From Christensenella sp. UBA3770 (GTDB lineage Bacteria > Bacillota > Clostridia > Christensenellales > CAG-1252): 19,761 nucleotides of DNA. Position 1 is the first letter of the stretch. Each line of letters starts with the position of its first letter. Positions 14,445 to 19,761 of the stretch are shown in pieces. The stretch covers positions 1 through 19,761 of the forward strand of contig DFFS01000024.1 of assembly GCA_002371075.1 (NCBI GenBank), written 5' to 3'. Both the position numbers and the translations under genes were made by a program. Under the pieces are notes generated by a model. It searched no databases and was not told where the DNA came from. It was given only the letters and a program-made list of their open reading frames with translations.

Positions 14445-16330
14445 ACTTTCCCCTCCTTGTTCGGTGAAGTTTTTTTGAAATAGACCGCGCTGTACGCGGG
14501 AATATCCAAGGTCAAATGATATTGCTCTCCGTGGCTTTCGCCCTTTTGCGCGCTTACGCGGAAAGCGCCGCGGTTGCCGCCGTACTTTTTGCTTTCGCTG
14601 TCAAAGACGGCTTTGTACGAGCCTTTCTCCGGCACGCCGATCATATAACCGTTTCTGGCGACGGGCGACATGTTAAAGACGCAAAGCACCCGCTCGCCCT
14701 CTTTGGAGATGCGGGTAAAGGCAAAGATGTTTTGCGTGTTGTCGTCCACCACCGCCCAACGGAAGCTTTCGGGCGAAACGTCGTTGTCGAAAAAGGCGCC
14801 CTCCTCCTTGTAAAAGCGGTTGAGATCGCGCACGTAAGTCTGCATGTTTCGGTGCGCGGGATAGTCCAACAGGAGCCAATCCAACCCCTGCTTGTAGTTC
14901 CACTCGATAAACTGCGCGAACTCGCCCCCCATAAAGAGCAGCTTTTTGCCGGGGTGCGCCATCATATAGCCGAAATAGGTCTTTAGGCTCTTAAACTTTT
15001 CCTCGTAATCGCCCGCCATCTTGTTGATCAGCGAGCATTTGCCGTGCACCGTCTCATCGTGCGACAGCGGGAGGATATAATTCTCGCTAAACGCATACAT
15101 CAACGAAAACGTCATGCAACCGTGCATATCCTTGCGGAAAAAGGGATTGGCGCTGACGTACTTTAACGTATCGTTCATCCAGCCCATGTTCCACTTGAAA
15201 TTGAAGCCCAAACCGCCGTCGTACGGGGGCTTGGTGACCATCGGAAACGCCGTGGACTCCTCCGCGATCATCATCACGCCTTTGTACTTGGAAAGCACGG
15301 CTTGATTGAGCTCCTTGATAAAGTCGATAGCTTCCAAATTGTAGTTGCCGCCAAAGGCGTTGGGCGTCCACTCGCCCGCCTTGCGCGCATAGTCGAGGTA
15401 CAGCATACTTGCCACCGCGTCCATGCGAATGCCGTCCACGTGATACACGTCAAACCAAAACATTGCGGAGGAGATCAAAAAGCTTTTGACCTCCGGCTTG
15501 GCGTAATCAAACACCACGGTGCCCCATTCCTTGTGCTCACGCTTCTTTTCATCCGCGTATTCGTACTGATAGGTGCCGTCAAAGCGATATAAACCGAATT
15601 CATCCTTGGGGAAGTGCGCGCTGACCCAGTCGATGATCACGCCGATGCCCGCCTTGTGGAAAGCGTCCACAAGCGCCATAAAATCATCCGGCGTGCCGTA
15701 ACGCGAGGTGGGCGCAAACATCCCGGACACCTGATAGCCCCAACTGCCCTCAAAGGGATACTCCGTCACGGGCATAAACTCCACGTGCGTGTAGCCCATC
15801 TGTTTGACGTAGGGGACAAGGGTCTCGGCAAGGTCCTTGTAGCTGTAAACGTTGCCGTCGTCGTGCCGTTTCCACGAGCCGAGGTGCACTTCGTAAATGT
15901 TGACGGGAGAGGTGTACGGCGAAAACTTCTCGCGCTTTGCCATGTACGCCGCGTCCTGCCACTTGTGGCGAAGCTTGTAGATTTTGGAAGCGTTGCCCGG
16001 CGCGGTCTCGGTGTGCAAGGCAAAGGGATCCGCCTTTAACACCGTCTTGCCATCCGCCTGAACGATGGCAAACTTGTATTTGTCATAGATCTTGGGAGAG
16101 GTCAAAAACGCCTCGAAAAAGCCGCCCTTCCCCCTTGTCATCGGGTTTGCGTTTTGGTCCCAGTCGTTAAAATCCCCCACGACGGAAGCCGCTTGCGCCG
16201 CGGGTGCCCACACGCGAAAAAGAAAGCCCTTCTCCTTGCCGCGAACGGTGGGAGTGGGGCAAAACAGCTTGTAACACTCGTGATTGGTGCCTTCGTGGAA
16301 CAAAAATGCGGGATAATCGATGTCTGACAT
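14441..16330 (-). CDS. glgB: 1,4-alpha-glucan branching enzyme (GH13)
   Basis: 629 residues; ATG at 16330 with AGGAGG directly upstream (rc of 16334-16339). The frame stays open 28 codons further, but that part runs through the promoter. It cuts alpha-1,4 chains and rejoins them as alpha-1,6 branches. An N-terminal CBM48-like domain (VWAPAAQAASVVGDFNDWD, 40-58) precedes a GH13 barrel: region I DWVSAHFP (234-241; the family usually has DWVPAHFP), region II GIRMDAV with nucleophile D304, region III IAEEST with acid/base E357, region IV LSHDETVHGK (422-431), and a C-terminal all-beta domain. It is the first gene of the operon; glgC starts inside its stop codon (ATGA). Confidence 0.95.
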   Translation of the reverse strand: MSDIDYPAFLFHEGTNHECYKLFCPTPTVRGKEKGFLFRVWAPAAQAASVVGDFNDWDQNANPMTRGKGGFFEAFLTSPKIYDKYKFAIVQADGKTVLKADPFALHTETAPGNASKIYKLRHKWQDAAYMAKREKFSPYTSPVNIYEVHLGSWKRHDDGNVYSYKDLAETLVPYVKQMGYTHVEFMPVTEYPFEGSWGYQVSGMFAPTSRYGTPDDFMALVDAFHKAGIGVIIDWVSAHFPKDEFGLYRFDGTYQYEYADEKKREHKEWGTVVFDYAKPEVKSFLISSAMFWFDVYHVDGIRMDAVASMLYLDYARKAGEWTPNAFGGNYNLEAIDFIKELNQAVLSKYKGVMMIAEESTAFPMVTKPPYDGGLGFNFKWNMGWMNDTLKYVSANPFFRKDMHGCMTFSLMYAFSENYILPLSHDETVHGKCSLINKMAGDYEEKFKSLKTYFGYMMAHPGKKLLFMGGEFAQFIEWNYKQGLDWLLLDYPAHRNMQTYVRDLNRFYKEEGAFFDNDVSPESFRWAVVDDNTQNIFAFTRISKEGERVLCVFNMSPVARNGYMIGVPEKGSYKAVFDSESKKYGGNRGAFRVSAQKGESHGEQYHLTLDIPAYSAVYFKKTSPNKEGKV

Positions 16331-16348
16331 ATTCCTCCTACGCGCTAT

Positions 16349-16363
16349 GTCGGCAAAGCCGAC
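16349..16363 (-). promoter_or_regulatory. Hairpin in the glgB leader
   Basis: GTCGGC (16349-16354) pairs with GCCGAC (16358-16363) around three bases, between the predicted transcription start (about 16379) and the ribosome binding site. On the glgB strand it is preceded, not followed, by a T-run, so it is not a terminator. It may protect the RNA 5' end or be one of the small palindromes common here. Confidence 0.45.
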
Positions 16364-16373
16364 AAAAAAACAA

Positions 16374-16404
16374 GCGATCATTGTCATTATAGCACAACGA
16401 TCGC
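16374..16404 (-). promoter_or_regulatory. Candidate operator over the glgB promoter
   Basis: GCGATCATTGT (16374-16384) and ACAACGATCGC (16394-16404) are inverted repeats matching at 10 of 11 positions with a 9-bp spacer containing the -10 box. A dimeric repressor bound here would block RNA polymerase. The regulator is not encoded in the window as far as I can see. Confidence 0.6.
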
Positions 16405-16414
16405 CCGTTTTCAA
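16386..16414 (-). promoter_or_regulatory. Promoter of the glg operon
   Basis: Read on the - strand: TTGAAA (16409-16414), 17-bp spacer, perfect TATAAT (16386-16391) with a TG one base before it (extended -10). The expected start is near 16379, giving a leader of about 50 nt before glgB. It is the only strong promoter I see for the six-gene unit. Confidence 0.85.
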
Positions 16415-16471
16415 TACAAAAAAGTAAGATTTTTAGGGCGTTTTGATAAAAACCGCGTTTTTTGCGCGCAA

Positions 16472-17224
16472 TCAGCCGAAAATGCGCTCCAAACGCTGCT
16501 TTCCGACCTGCAAAAATTCGGAAATATCCGCATATTCCGCAGATTGGAACGCCTCAAGCACAAAATCCCCTTTGTAGCCGCCGTCCTTTAGTCTTTTGGC
16601 AAGGGTGACAAAGTCGAAAACGCCGTCTCCCACCATAAAATGGCAGTCCTTTTTGCCGTCGCCGTCCGAAAGGTGCGTGGTGACGAGCCTGTCCATATAT
16701 CTTTCCGCCATTTTGCCGTCCGTGTCGCCAAACATCAAGGCGTGGCAGGTGTCGTAGCAAAAGGAGATGTTTTTAACTTCGTTAAAAAGCTCGTCAAACG
16801 GGGCTTCTCCCGTCAGATTTTCCACCGCGAGCGTGACGCCGACGTCCTCTGCAAACGCCGCGATCTCCGTAACGTTGTCAATGACGGTTTTGGTGACTTC
16901 CGGCAGGTGCATGACGACGATGTCCACGCCCTGCTCCTTGGCGCCTTTCAGATACACCTTGTGTGTTTTGACGGCGTCTTTTGCGCCGTAGTACTTGTTC
17001 ATCAGATAGGGCGCAAACTTGGTGGGCGCGTGGGCGTAGGAGACCTTTAACCCCTGCTCGCGCACGTACTTAAACTGCTCGTACTCCGAAATGCCGCTGT
17101 GCGTGTTGTAATCGGTGTGGCACCAAACGGCAACCTTTTCAAAACCGGCTTCCTTTATCTTTTGAAAGCGCTCTTCGGCGGGGACGTCGAAGCCGCAATA
17201 CGCATACGCGCTGATCCTATCCAT
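16472..17224 (-). CDS. Sugar phosphate isomerase/epimerase family TIM-barrel protein (AP endonuclease 2-like fold)
   Basis: 250 residues from ATG 17224, preferred over a GTG at 17230 because GAGGTG (17229-17234 on the - strand) lies at the right distance only for the ATG. The fold and likely metal ligands are those of the xylose isomerase-like TIM-barrel superfamily: H106 in VVMHLPE, E135 in VEN, D158 and H161 in YDTCH, H184 in THLSDG, and E224 in VLEAF. Members isomerise or epimerise sugars, or act as AP endonuclease IV. At 250 residues and without clear endonuclease IV signatures, a sugar isomerase/epimerase is more likely; the substrate cannot be stated. Own promoter; same direction as, and 141 nt upstream of, the glycogen operon, without a strong terminator between. 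Confidence 0.8.
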   Translation of the reverse strand: MDRISAYAYCGFDVPAEERFQKIKEAGFEKVAVWCHTDYNTHSGISEYEQFKYVREQGLKVSYAHAPTKFAPYLMNKYYGAKDAVKTHKVYLKGAKEQGVDIVVMHLPEVTKTVIDNVTEIAAFAEDVGVTLAVENLTGEAPFDELFNEVKNISFCYDTCHALMFGDTDGKMAERYMDRLVTTHLSDGDGKKDCHFMVGDGVFDFVTLAKRLKDGGYKGDFVLEAFQSAEYADISEFLQVGKQRLERIFG

Positions 17225-17251
17225 AGACACCTCGTTTGGTTTGATGCTACC

Positions 17252-17280
17252 ATTTTAACACACTTTTTGTGCTTTATCAA
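17252..17280 (-). promoter_or_regulatory. Promoter of the TIM-barrel isomerase gene
   Basis: Read on the - strand: TTGATA (17275-17280), 17-bp spacer, TAAAAT (17252-17257) with TG one base upstream. It predicts a start near 17245 and a short leader to the ATG at 17224. Confidence 0.75.
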
Positions 17281-17368
17281 CAATCAAGGCGCCCCCGTTT
17301 GTCTTTTCCGAATAACTTTCCCCCGCCCTGCACACAATAGCTTCGAGCAAGGCTCAAAGGAGAAAAAT

Positions 17369-17602
17369 ATGATCACGTTAATAGCACTTATCATCACGAT
17401 CGTGGGAGCGCTCAACTGGCTCCTCATTGGCATCTCGGGCTTCAACCTCGTAAGTTGGCTCACGATGGGCAGCGACGTCGCGCAGCGCATCATCTATATC
17501 TTAGTGGGTGTGGCGGGCGCCTGGCTCGTTTACTTTATCATCAGAAGGCGCGGGCGCGTGGACGAGCACTTTCCCGCCGAACGGAGCGAGGTGGACGACT
17601 GA
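17369..17602 (+). CDS. DUF378 family small membrane protein
   Basis: 77 residues; ATG 17369 with AAAGGAG (17356-17362). Two hydrophobic helices are visible, about 2-24 and 39-58, joined by a short loop (SWLTMGSDVAQR). NWLLIGISGFNLVSWL is the typical DUF378 N-terminal signature. The helices end in a basic RRRGR stop-transfer cluster and an acidic cytoplasmic-type tail. The function of DUF378 is unknown. The next small gene begins inside its stop codon (TGATG), so the two are translationally coupled. No confident promoter could be picked in the 90 bases upstream; it diverges from the isomerase gene. Confidence 0.85.
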   Translation: MITLIALIITIVGALNWLLIGISGFNLVSWLTMGSDVAQRIIYILVGVAGAWLVYFIIRRRGRVDEHFPAERSEVDD

Positions 17603-17745
17603 TGGGCTTTTTCAAAAAGTTAAAACAGCGCATAACGCGCACCGTCCGCCAAATGAAAAGCACGTTTGACGAGGGCGGCTCGTACACTGGCACCCCCGCC
17701 AAGCAAAACGACAAGCGTCCCGAGCAGGACGCCGACGACCTGTAA
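17602..17745 (+). CDS. 47-residue basic small protein coupled to the DUF378 gene
   Basis: ATG at 17602 overlaps the DUF378 stop (TGATG) and the frame ends with TAA at 17743-17745, directly before a strong terminator. The N-terminal half (MGFFKKLKQRITRTVRQMKS) is basic and could form an amphipathic helix that lies on the membrane surface; the C-terminal half is polar and acidic. I do not recognise the family. The stop-start overlap and the terminator right after it argue that it is a real gene, perhaps a partner of the DUF378 protein. Confidence 0.6.
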   Translation: MGFFKKLKQRITRTVRQMKSTFDEGGSYTGTPAKQNDKRPEQDADDL

Positions 17746-17749
17746 AATA

Positions 17750-17782
17750 AAAGGATCGCGCTTCATCAGGGCGCGATCCTTT
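17750..17782. terminator. Bidirectional terminator between the small-protein gene and HU gene
   Basis: AAAGGATCGCGC (17750-17761) and GCGCGATCCTTT (17771-17782) form a perfect 12-bp stem with a 9-base loop. The stem is followed by TTTGTTTG on the + strand and by TTTTATTTTA on the - strand, so it can end both converging transcripts. Confidence 0.85.
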
Positions 17783-17784
17783 GT

Positions 17785-17800
17785 TTGACCTGTTGGTCAA
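17785..17800. repeat. Small hairpin TTGACC...GGTCAA
   Basis: TTGACC (17785-17790) pairs with GGTCAA (17795-17800) around TGTT, next to the terminator and just 3' of the HU gene. It has no U-run; it may stabilise the 3' end of the HU transcript. Confidence 0.4.
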
Positions 17801-17815
17801 GGAAAAGGGAAGAAA

Positions 17816-18094
17816 TTATTTGCTGTTCATAACGGCGACAAAGGTCTTGCTTGCCTTAAAGGTGGGCACGCATCTGCCGTCGATCTTGATGCGCTTGCCC
17901 GTCTTGGGGTGCAACCCCTCTTTGGGTGCGCGCTGTTTTGCCTTAAAATGTCCAAAGCCGGCAAAGGTAACGGTGTCGCCCGACTTGAGCGCCTCCGCAA
18001 TGGTCTCGATAAACGCTTCGGAAACGCGGCGGCAATCCGCTTCGGTGATGTTGGTCTTATCCGAAATTGCCTTGATCACGTCACTCTTATTCAT
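17816..18094 (-). CDS. HU-family DNA-binding protein
   Basis: 92 residues, normal HU length; ATG 18094 with GGAGG 10 nt upstream. It shows the HU/IHF signature: MNKSDVIKAISDKTNITEADC helical start, FIETIAEALKSGDTVTFAGFGHFKAKQRAPKEGLHPKTGKRIKI. GFGHF begins the beta saddle and the HPKTGKRIKI stretch is the DNA-clasping arm, although the arm proline region reads EGLHPKTG where RNP is often seen. A dimer would bend and compact the nucleoid and assist replication and transcription. It is a single-gene unit with its own promoter and terminator. Confidence 0.93.
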   Translation of the reverse strand: MNKSDVIKAISDKTNITEADCRRVSEAFIETIAEALKSGDTVTFAGFGHFKAKQRAPKEGLHPKTGKRIKIDGRCVPTFKASKTFVAVMNSK

Positions 18095-18130
18095 AACTTA
18101 AAAACCTCCGTTGGGGTGCTGTCTACGTAT

Positions 18131-18159
18131 ATGATACAATAGGAACCCCGCTTTGTCAA
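18131..18159 (-). promoter_or_regulatory. Promoter of the HU gene
   Basis: Read on the - strand: consensus TTGACA (18154-18159), 17-bp spacer, TATCAT (18131-18136). The start would be near 18124, about 30 nt before the ATG. Confidence 0.85.
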
Positions 18160-18161
18160 TA

Positions 18162-18183
18162 CCCTATTTTTAGGGGTTTTTTA
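18162..18183 (+). terminator. Weak terminator-like hairpin
   Basis: CCCTA and TAGGG with a TTTT loop, followed by GTTTTTT on the + strand, just upstream of the HU promoter. No + strand gene needs it; it may shield the promoter from transcripts arising in the repeat block, or be chance. Confidence 0.3.
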
Positions 18184-18250
18184 AAATAATGAGAGTAAAT
18201 TTGACCCCTTGCCGAAATAAAGAACATCTGTGCCTAAAATGGGCGGAAGC

Positions 18251-18343
18251 AGTGAAGTTTGCCTGTCGGCAAGTGAAGTTGCCTTTGGCAGTGAAGTTGT
18301 GCGCCGACAGCGCACAGTGAAGTTTCTCGCACTGCGAGAAGTT
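18251..18343 (+). repeat. Hairpin array with AGTGAAGTT linker
   Basis: AGTGAAGTT occurs at 18251-18259, 18272-18280, 18290-18298 and 18316-18324, with a partial copy near 18340. Each gap is a palindrome: TGCC-TGTC-GGCA, GCC-TTT-GGC, GTGCGC-CGACA-GCGCAC and TCTCGC-ACT-GCGAGA. Linkers are identical while the stems differ in length and sequence but stay fully paired. Confidence 0.85.
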
Positions 18344-18355
18344 AAGGATGAGAGA

Positions 18356-18414
18356 ATGAATTGCGCCTAAGGCTCATGAATTGACCTGCGGTCATGAATT
18401 GACGGCATTGCCGT
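18356..18414 (+). repeat. Hairpin array with ATGAATTG linker, first block
   Basis: ATGAATTG at 18356-18363, 18376-18383 and 18394-18401, each followed by a small palindrome: GCC-TAA-GGC, ACC-TGC-GGT and ACGGC-ATT-GCCGT. It continues directly from the AGTGAAGTT block and leads into an AT-rich core. Confidence 0.85.
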
Positions 18415-18470
18415 CGGACGGATTTAATTTTTATATTCCTTAACGATTCGCCTTTGGCGAATTCGTTCAC

Positions 18471-18522
18471 GCCGCAACACCCCCAATAACCTTTTTGGGT
18501 TATTCGGGGACCCCAACGCGGC
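18471..18522 (+). repeat. Nested stem-loop element 1 (GCCGC...GCGGC)
   Basis: Outer arms GCCGC (18471-18475) and GCGGC (18518-18522); inner arms CCCC-AATAACC and GGTTATT-C-GGGG around a T-rich loop; a conserved one-sided ACCCCAA lies between. It shares this plan with three further elements to the right. Confidence 0.8.
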
Positions 18523-18540
18523 TTTCACGCCGCAACACCA

Positions 18541-18571
18541 TTTGTCATCCTGAGCGAAAGTCGAAGGATCG
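18541..18571. repeat. Interspersed repeat of the CATCCTGAGCGAA type
   Basis: GTCATCCTGAGCGAAAGTCG followed by AAGGATC has ends ATCCT/AGGAT in inverted orientation. Sequences very like it are scattered through many unrelated bacterial genomes. It follows a lone left arm GCCGCAACACC (18529-18539), as if it interrupted or replaced the rest of such an element. Confidence 0.5.
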
Positions 18572-18595
18572 CCGATTATAACCGCGAAATCCGCA

Positions 18596-18675
18596 ATGAA
18601 TTGATCCTATGGGATCATGAATTGACCTGCGGTCATGAATTGAGCCTGTGGCTCATGAATTGCAATCAGAGATTG
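18596..18675 (+). repeat. Hairpin array with ATGAATTG linker, second block
   Basis: ATGAATTG at 18596-18603, 18617-18624, 18635-18642 and 18655-18662, each followed by a palindrome: ATCC-TAT-GGGAT, ACC-TGC-GGT, AGCC-TGT-GGCT and CAATC-AGA-GATTG. The ACCTGCGGT unit is identical to one in the first block, which suggests duplication of parts of the array. Confidence 0.85.
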
Positions 18676-18774
18676 CATTGTGGATGGTTTTAATATTATC
18701 CATAACGATTTGCGAAGCAGATTCCTTCACGGGCGCGTAGCGCCTCCTTCACGCTTGCACAGCAAGTCCTTCAC

Positions 18775-18826
18775 GCTGCAATACTCCCAATAACCTTTTT
18801 GGGTTATTTGGGGACCCCTGTGCAGC
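18775..18826 (+). repeat. Nested stem-loop element 2 (GCTGCA...TGCAGC)
   Basis: Outer arms GCTGCA (18775-18780) and TGCAGC (18821-18826); inner arm AATAACC/GGTTATT identical to element 1 and GGGGACCCC retained. Both outer arms changed together relative to element 1. Confidence 0.8.
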
Positions 18827-18832
18827 TTTCAC

Positions 18833-18883
18833 GCTGCAATACCCCAAAGAATTATTTGAATTCTTCGGGGACCCCTGTGCAGC
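18833..18883 (+). repeat. Nested stem-loop element 3 (GCTGCA...TGCAGC)
   Basis: Same outer arms as element 2 and the same GGGGACCCC, but a different inner stem, AAGAATT/AATTCTT. Pairing is kept although the bases differ. Confidence 0.8.
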
Positions 18884-18918
18884 TTTCACGGCTACCTTGG
18901 GCAGCTCCTTCACGCCAC

Positions 18919-18960
18919 AACAAAACCCCGAGAAATTCTGAAACTTCTCGGGGTTTTGTT
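18919..18960. terminator. Perfect 16-bp hairpin, likely bidirectional terminator
   Basis: AACAAAACCCCGAGAA (18919-18934) pairs perfectly with TTCTCGGGGTTTTGTT (18945-18960) around ATTCTGAAAC, leaving a U-rich 3' side on both strands. It lies 113 nt beyond the SIS gene stop and may end that transcript. Confidence 0.65.
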
Positions 18961-18963
18961 ACT

Positions 18964-19015
18964 CGCCGCGTTGGGGGGGCTCTAATACTCCCGCAAATGG
19001 TTTAGGGGTGTTGCG
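18964..19015 (-). repeat. Diverged relative of the nested elements, reverse orientation
   Basis: Read on the - strand it begins CGCAACACCCC and ends CCCCAACGCGGCG, matching the outer segments of the nested elements, but the inside (18983-19000 region) does not form the usual stem and GGGGACCCC is lost. Confidence 0.5.
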
Positions 19016-19074
19016 AAGCGCCGCGTTGGGGTCCCCGAGAAATCCTATAGATTTCTTGGGGTGCTGCGGCGCTT
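19016..19074 (-). repeat. Nested stem-loop element 4, overlapping the SIS gene stop codon
   Basis: Outer arms AAGCGCCGC (19016-19024) and GCGGCGCTT (19066-19074) are a perfect 9-bp match; inner arms AGAAATC/GATTTCT and CCCC/GGGG surround the loop CTATA. Read on the - strand it keeps GGGGACCCCAACGCGGC. Two bases of the SIS stop codon TAA belong to its arm. Confidence 0.8.
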
Positions 19075-19761
19075 ATTTTGTGATCGTAACCTTCTTCAAA
19101 TTGCGCGGTGCGTCGGGGTTCCTGCCCTTTTGTTTTGCAAGCTCAATTGCGTAAAGGTGCATTGCCACCGAGTAGGCGATCGTGCAGGAAAGGTTGTCCA
19201 TCGACGGCATCTTTACGCCGTAGGTGGCAAGGTTCAGTATCTCCTGATTGTCGCTGAAGGTCAGGACGTTTGCGTTTAAAAGCTGCAGGCGCGTGGCGAT
19301 GTCGCGGAAGTTCTCGCTGCATTCGCCGTCCGGCGCAAGGATGATCACGTTAACGCCCTCTTCCACCAAAGCGTAGGGGCCGTGCATAAAGTCGTTGGTG
19401 CCGTAAAATTGCGCAAAGGTATAGGCGCATTCGTTCAGCTTGAGCATCAGCTCCTTGCCGACGCCTTGCATCACGCCGCGGGAAAGGATGATGAAATTGT
19501 TGAGGTCTTTGGTTTGCTCCGCCGCTTCTTGAATGGCGGGCAACAGTTCGATCGCCTCCTCCACGCGTTGCGGGAAGGTATAGACGGTGGACATCAGAGG
19601 TTTGCCCGAGAGAGCGATGGCAAGCATATACAGCACGGTAAGCTCCGCAATGTAGCTTTTGGCGCTTGCAATGCTCCTCTCTTCCCCTGCGCTGAGGTCA
19701 AGGTGAAACTTGCCTGCCTTGGCAAGGGGCGAGGACGCGTCGTTGGTGACCGCCACGGTCA
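19073..19761 (-). CDS. SIS-domain sugar isomerase, GlmS/AgaS-like (5' end outside window)
   Basis: About 229 residues of the C-terminal part are visible; the frame is open at the window edge and ends with TAA at 19073-19075. Features of paired SIS domains: AVTNDASSPLA (end of the first domain), then EERSIASAKSYIAE, which matches the substrate-binding VASTK-type loop of GlmS, ILSRGVMQGVGKELMLKLNE (second domain) and FMHGPYALVEEG, equivalent to the KHGPLALI stretch of GlmS. It therefore probably isomerises or deaminates a phosphosugar such as glucosamine-6-phosphate or a fructosamine-6-phosphate. Whether a glutaminase domain precedes it cannot be seen, so GlmS proper is not claimed. The C-terminal tail (NLKKVTITK) fits the 'AKSVTVE' ending of GlmS-type proteins. 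Confidence 0.82.
   Translation of the reverse strand, partial: TVAVTNDASSPLAKAGKFHLDLSAGEERSIASAKSYIAELTVLYMLAIALSGKPLMSTVYTFPQRVEEAIELLPAIQEAAEQTKDLNNFIILSRGVMQGVGKELMLKLNECAYTFAQFYGTNDFMHGPYALVEEGVNVIILAPDGECSENFRDIATRLQLLNANVLTFSDNQEILNLATYGVKMPSMDNLSCTIAYSVAMHLYAIELAKQKGRNPDAPRNLKKVTITK

Larger units (their letters stand above)
18724..18913 (-). repeat. Reverse-oriented hairpin array with CCTTCAC/TTTCAC linker
   Basis: CCTTCAC ends at 18730, 18752, 18774 and 18913 and TTTCAC at 18832 and 18889; hairpins lie between (GGCGC-GTA-GCGCC, CTTGC-ACA-GCAAG, and the two large nested elements). The linker read on the - strand is GTGAAGG, sharing GTGAAG with the AGTGAAGTT array, so this half runs opposite to the blocks on the left. 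Confidence 0.8.

Noticed and set aside
16331..16379. Riboswitch in the glgB leader
   Set aside because: Only about 50 nt with a single short hairpin; no known aptamer fold and no terminator alternative.
16331..16414. Upstream start for glgB adding 28 residues
   Set aside because: This stretch contains the promoter and leader hairpin; only ATG 16330 has an AGGAGG site.
16472..17224. Endonuclease IV (nfo) for DNA repair
   Set aside because: Same fold, but shorter than typical endonuclease IV and lacking its characteristic motifs, so only the isomerase/epimerase superfamily is claimed.
18251..18675. CRISPR array
   Set aside because: The repeated units are only 8-9 bases, the spacers are 9-17-base palindromes, and no cas genes are present.

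Overview
The window looks like a chromosomal segment of an uncultured, gut-type Clostridia-like Bacillota. The evidence is a paired GlgC/GlgD glycogen operon, strong AGGAGG-type ribosome binding sites, consensus vegetative promoters (TTGACA/TATAAT-like with 17-bp spacers), a short DUF378 membrane protein, and intergenic DNA full of small palindromic repeats. No gene here fixes the genus.

Region 1 (1-5369, + strand) is a defence-type cassette. It holds the tail of an unrecognised CxxC protein and a very large single-chain restriction-modification protein, with a GIY-YIG-like nuclease, SF2 translocase, N6-adenine methyltransferase and target-recognition region. A DUF2971 protein follows 17 nt later. 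From about 3200 onward the DNA becomes much more AT-rich, which suggests the recognition part and the DUF2971 gene have a different history from the rest.

Region 2 (5370-6128) has no convincing gene. It carries three 20-bp iteron-like repeats, several inverted repeats and a mirrored array of tiny hairpins joined by an ATATCATCA/TGATGATAT linker. It ends at a strong terminator and a tRNA-Arg(CCG) gene on the - strand, whose 3' end faces the cassette, as expected if the cassette was integrated at the tRNA.

Region 3 (6333-16414, - strand) is a six-gene glycogen operon, transcribed glgB-glgC-glgD-glgA-glgP-GH13 amylase with gaps of 1-25 nt or a 4-nt overlap. GlgC/GlgD make ADP-glucose, GlgA polymerises it, GlgB adds branches, GlgP releases glucose-1-phosphate and the GH13 enzyme probably trims maltodextrins. 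One strong promoter precedes glgB, and an 11-bp inverted repeat straddles its -10 box, a good operator candidate.

Region 4 (16472-18159) contains a TIM-barrel sugar isomerase/epimerase-like gene (-), a divergent two-gene unit (DUF378 membrane protein plus a 47-residue basic protein), a shared terminator, and an HU-family DNA-binding protein gene (-) with its own promoter.

Region 5 (18160-19072) is about 900 bases of non-coding DNA built almost entirely from short hairpins joined by repeated linkers, plus larger nested stem-loops with co-varying outer arms. It is the most unusual part of the window. The last one overlaps the stop codon of a SIS-domain sugar isomerase gene (-) that runs off the right edge.
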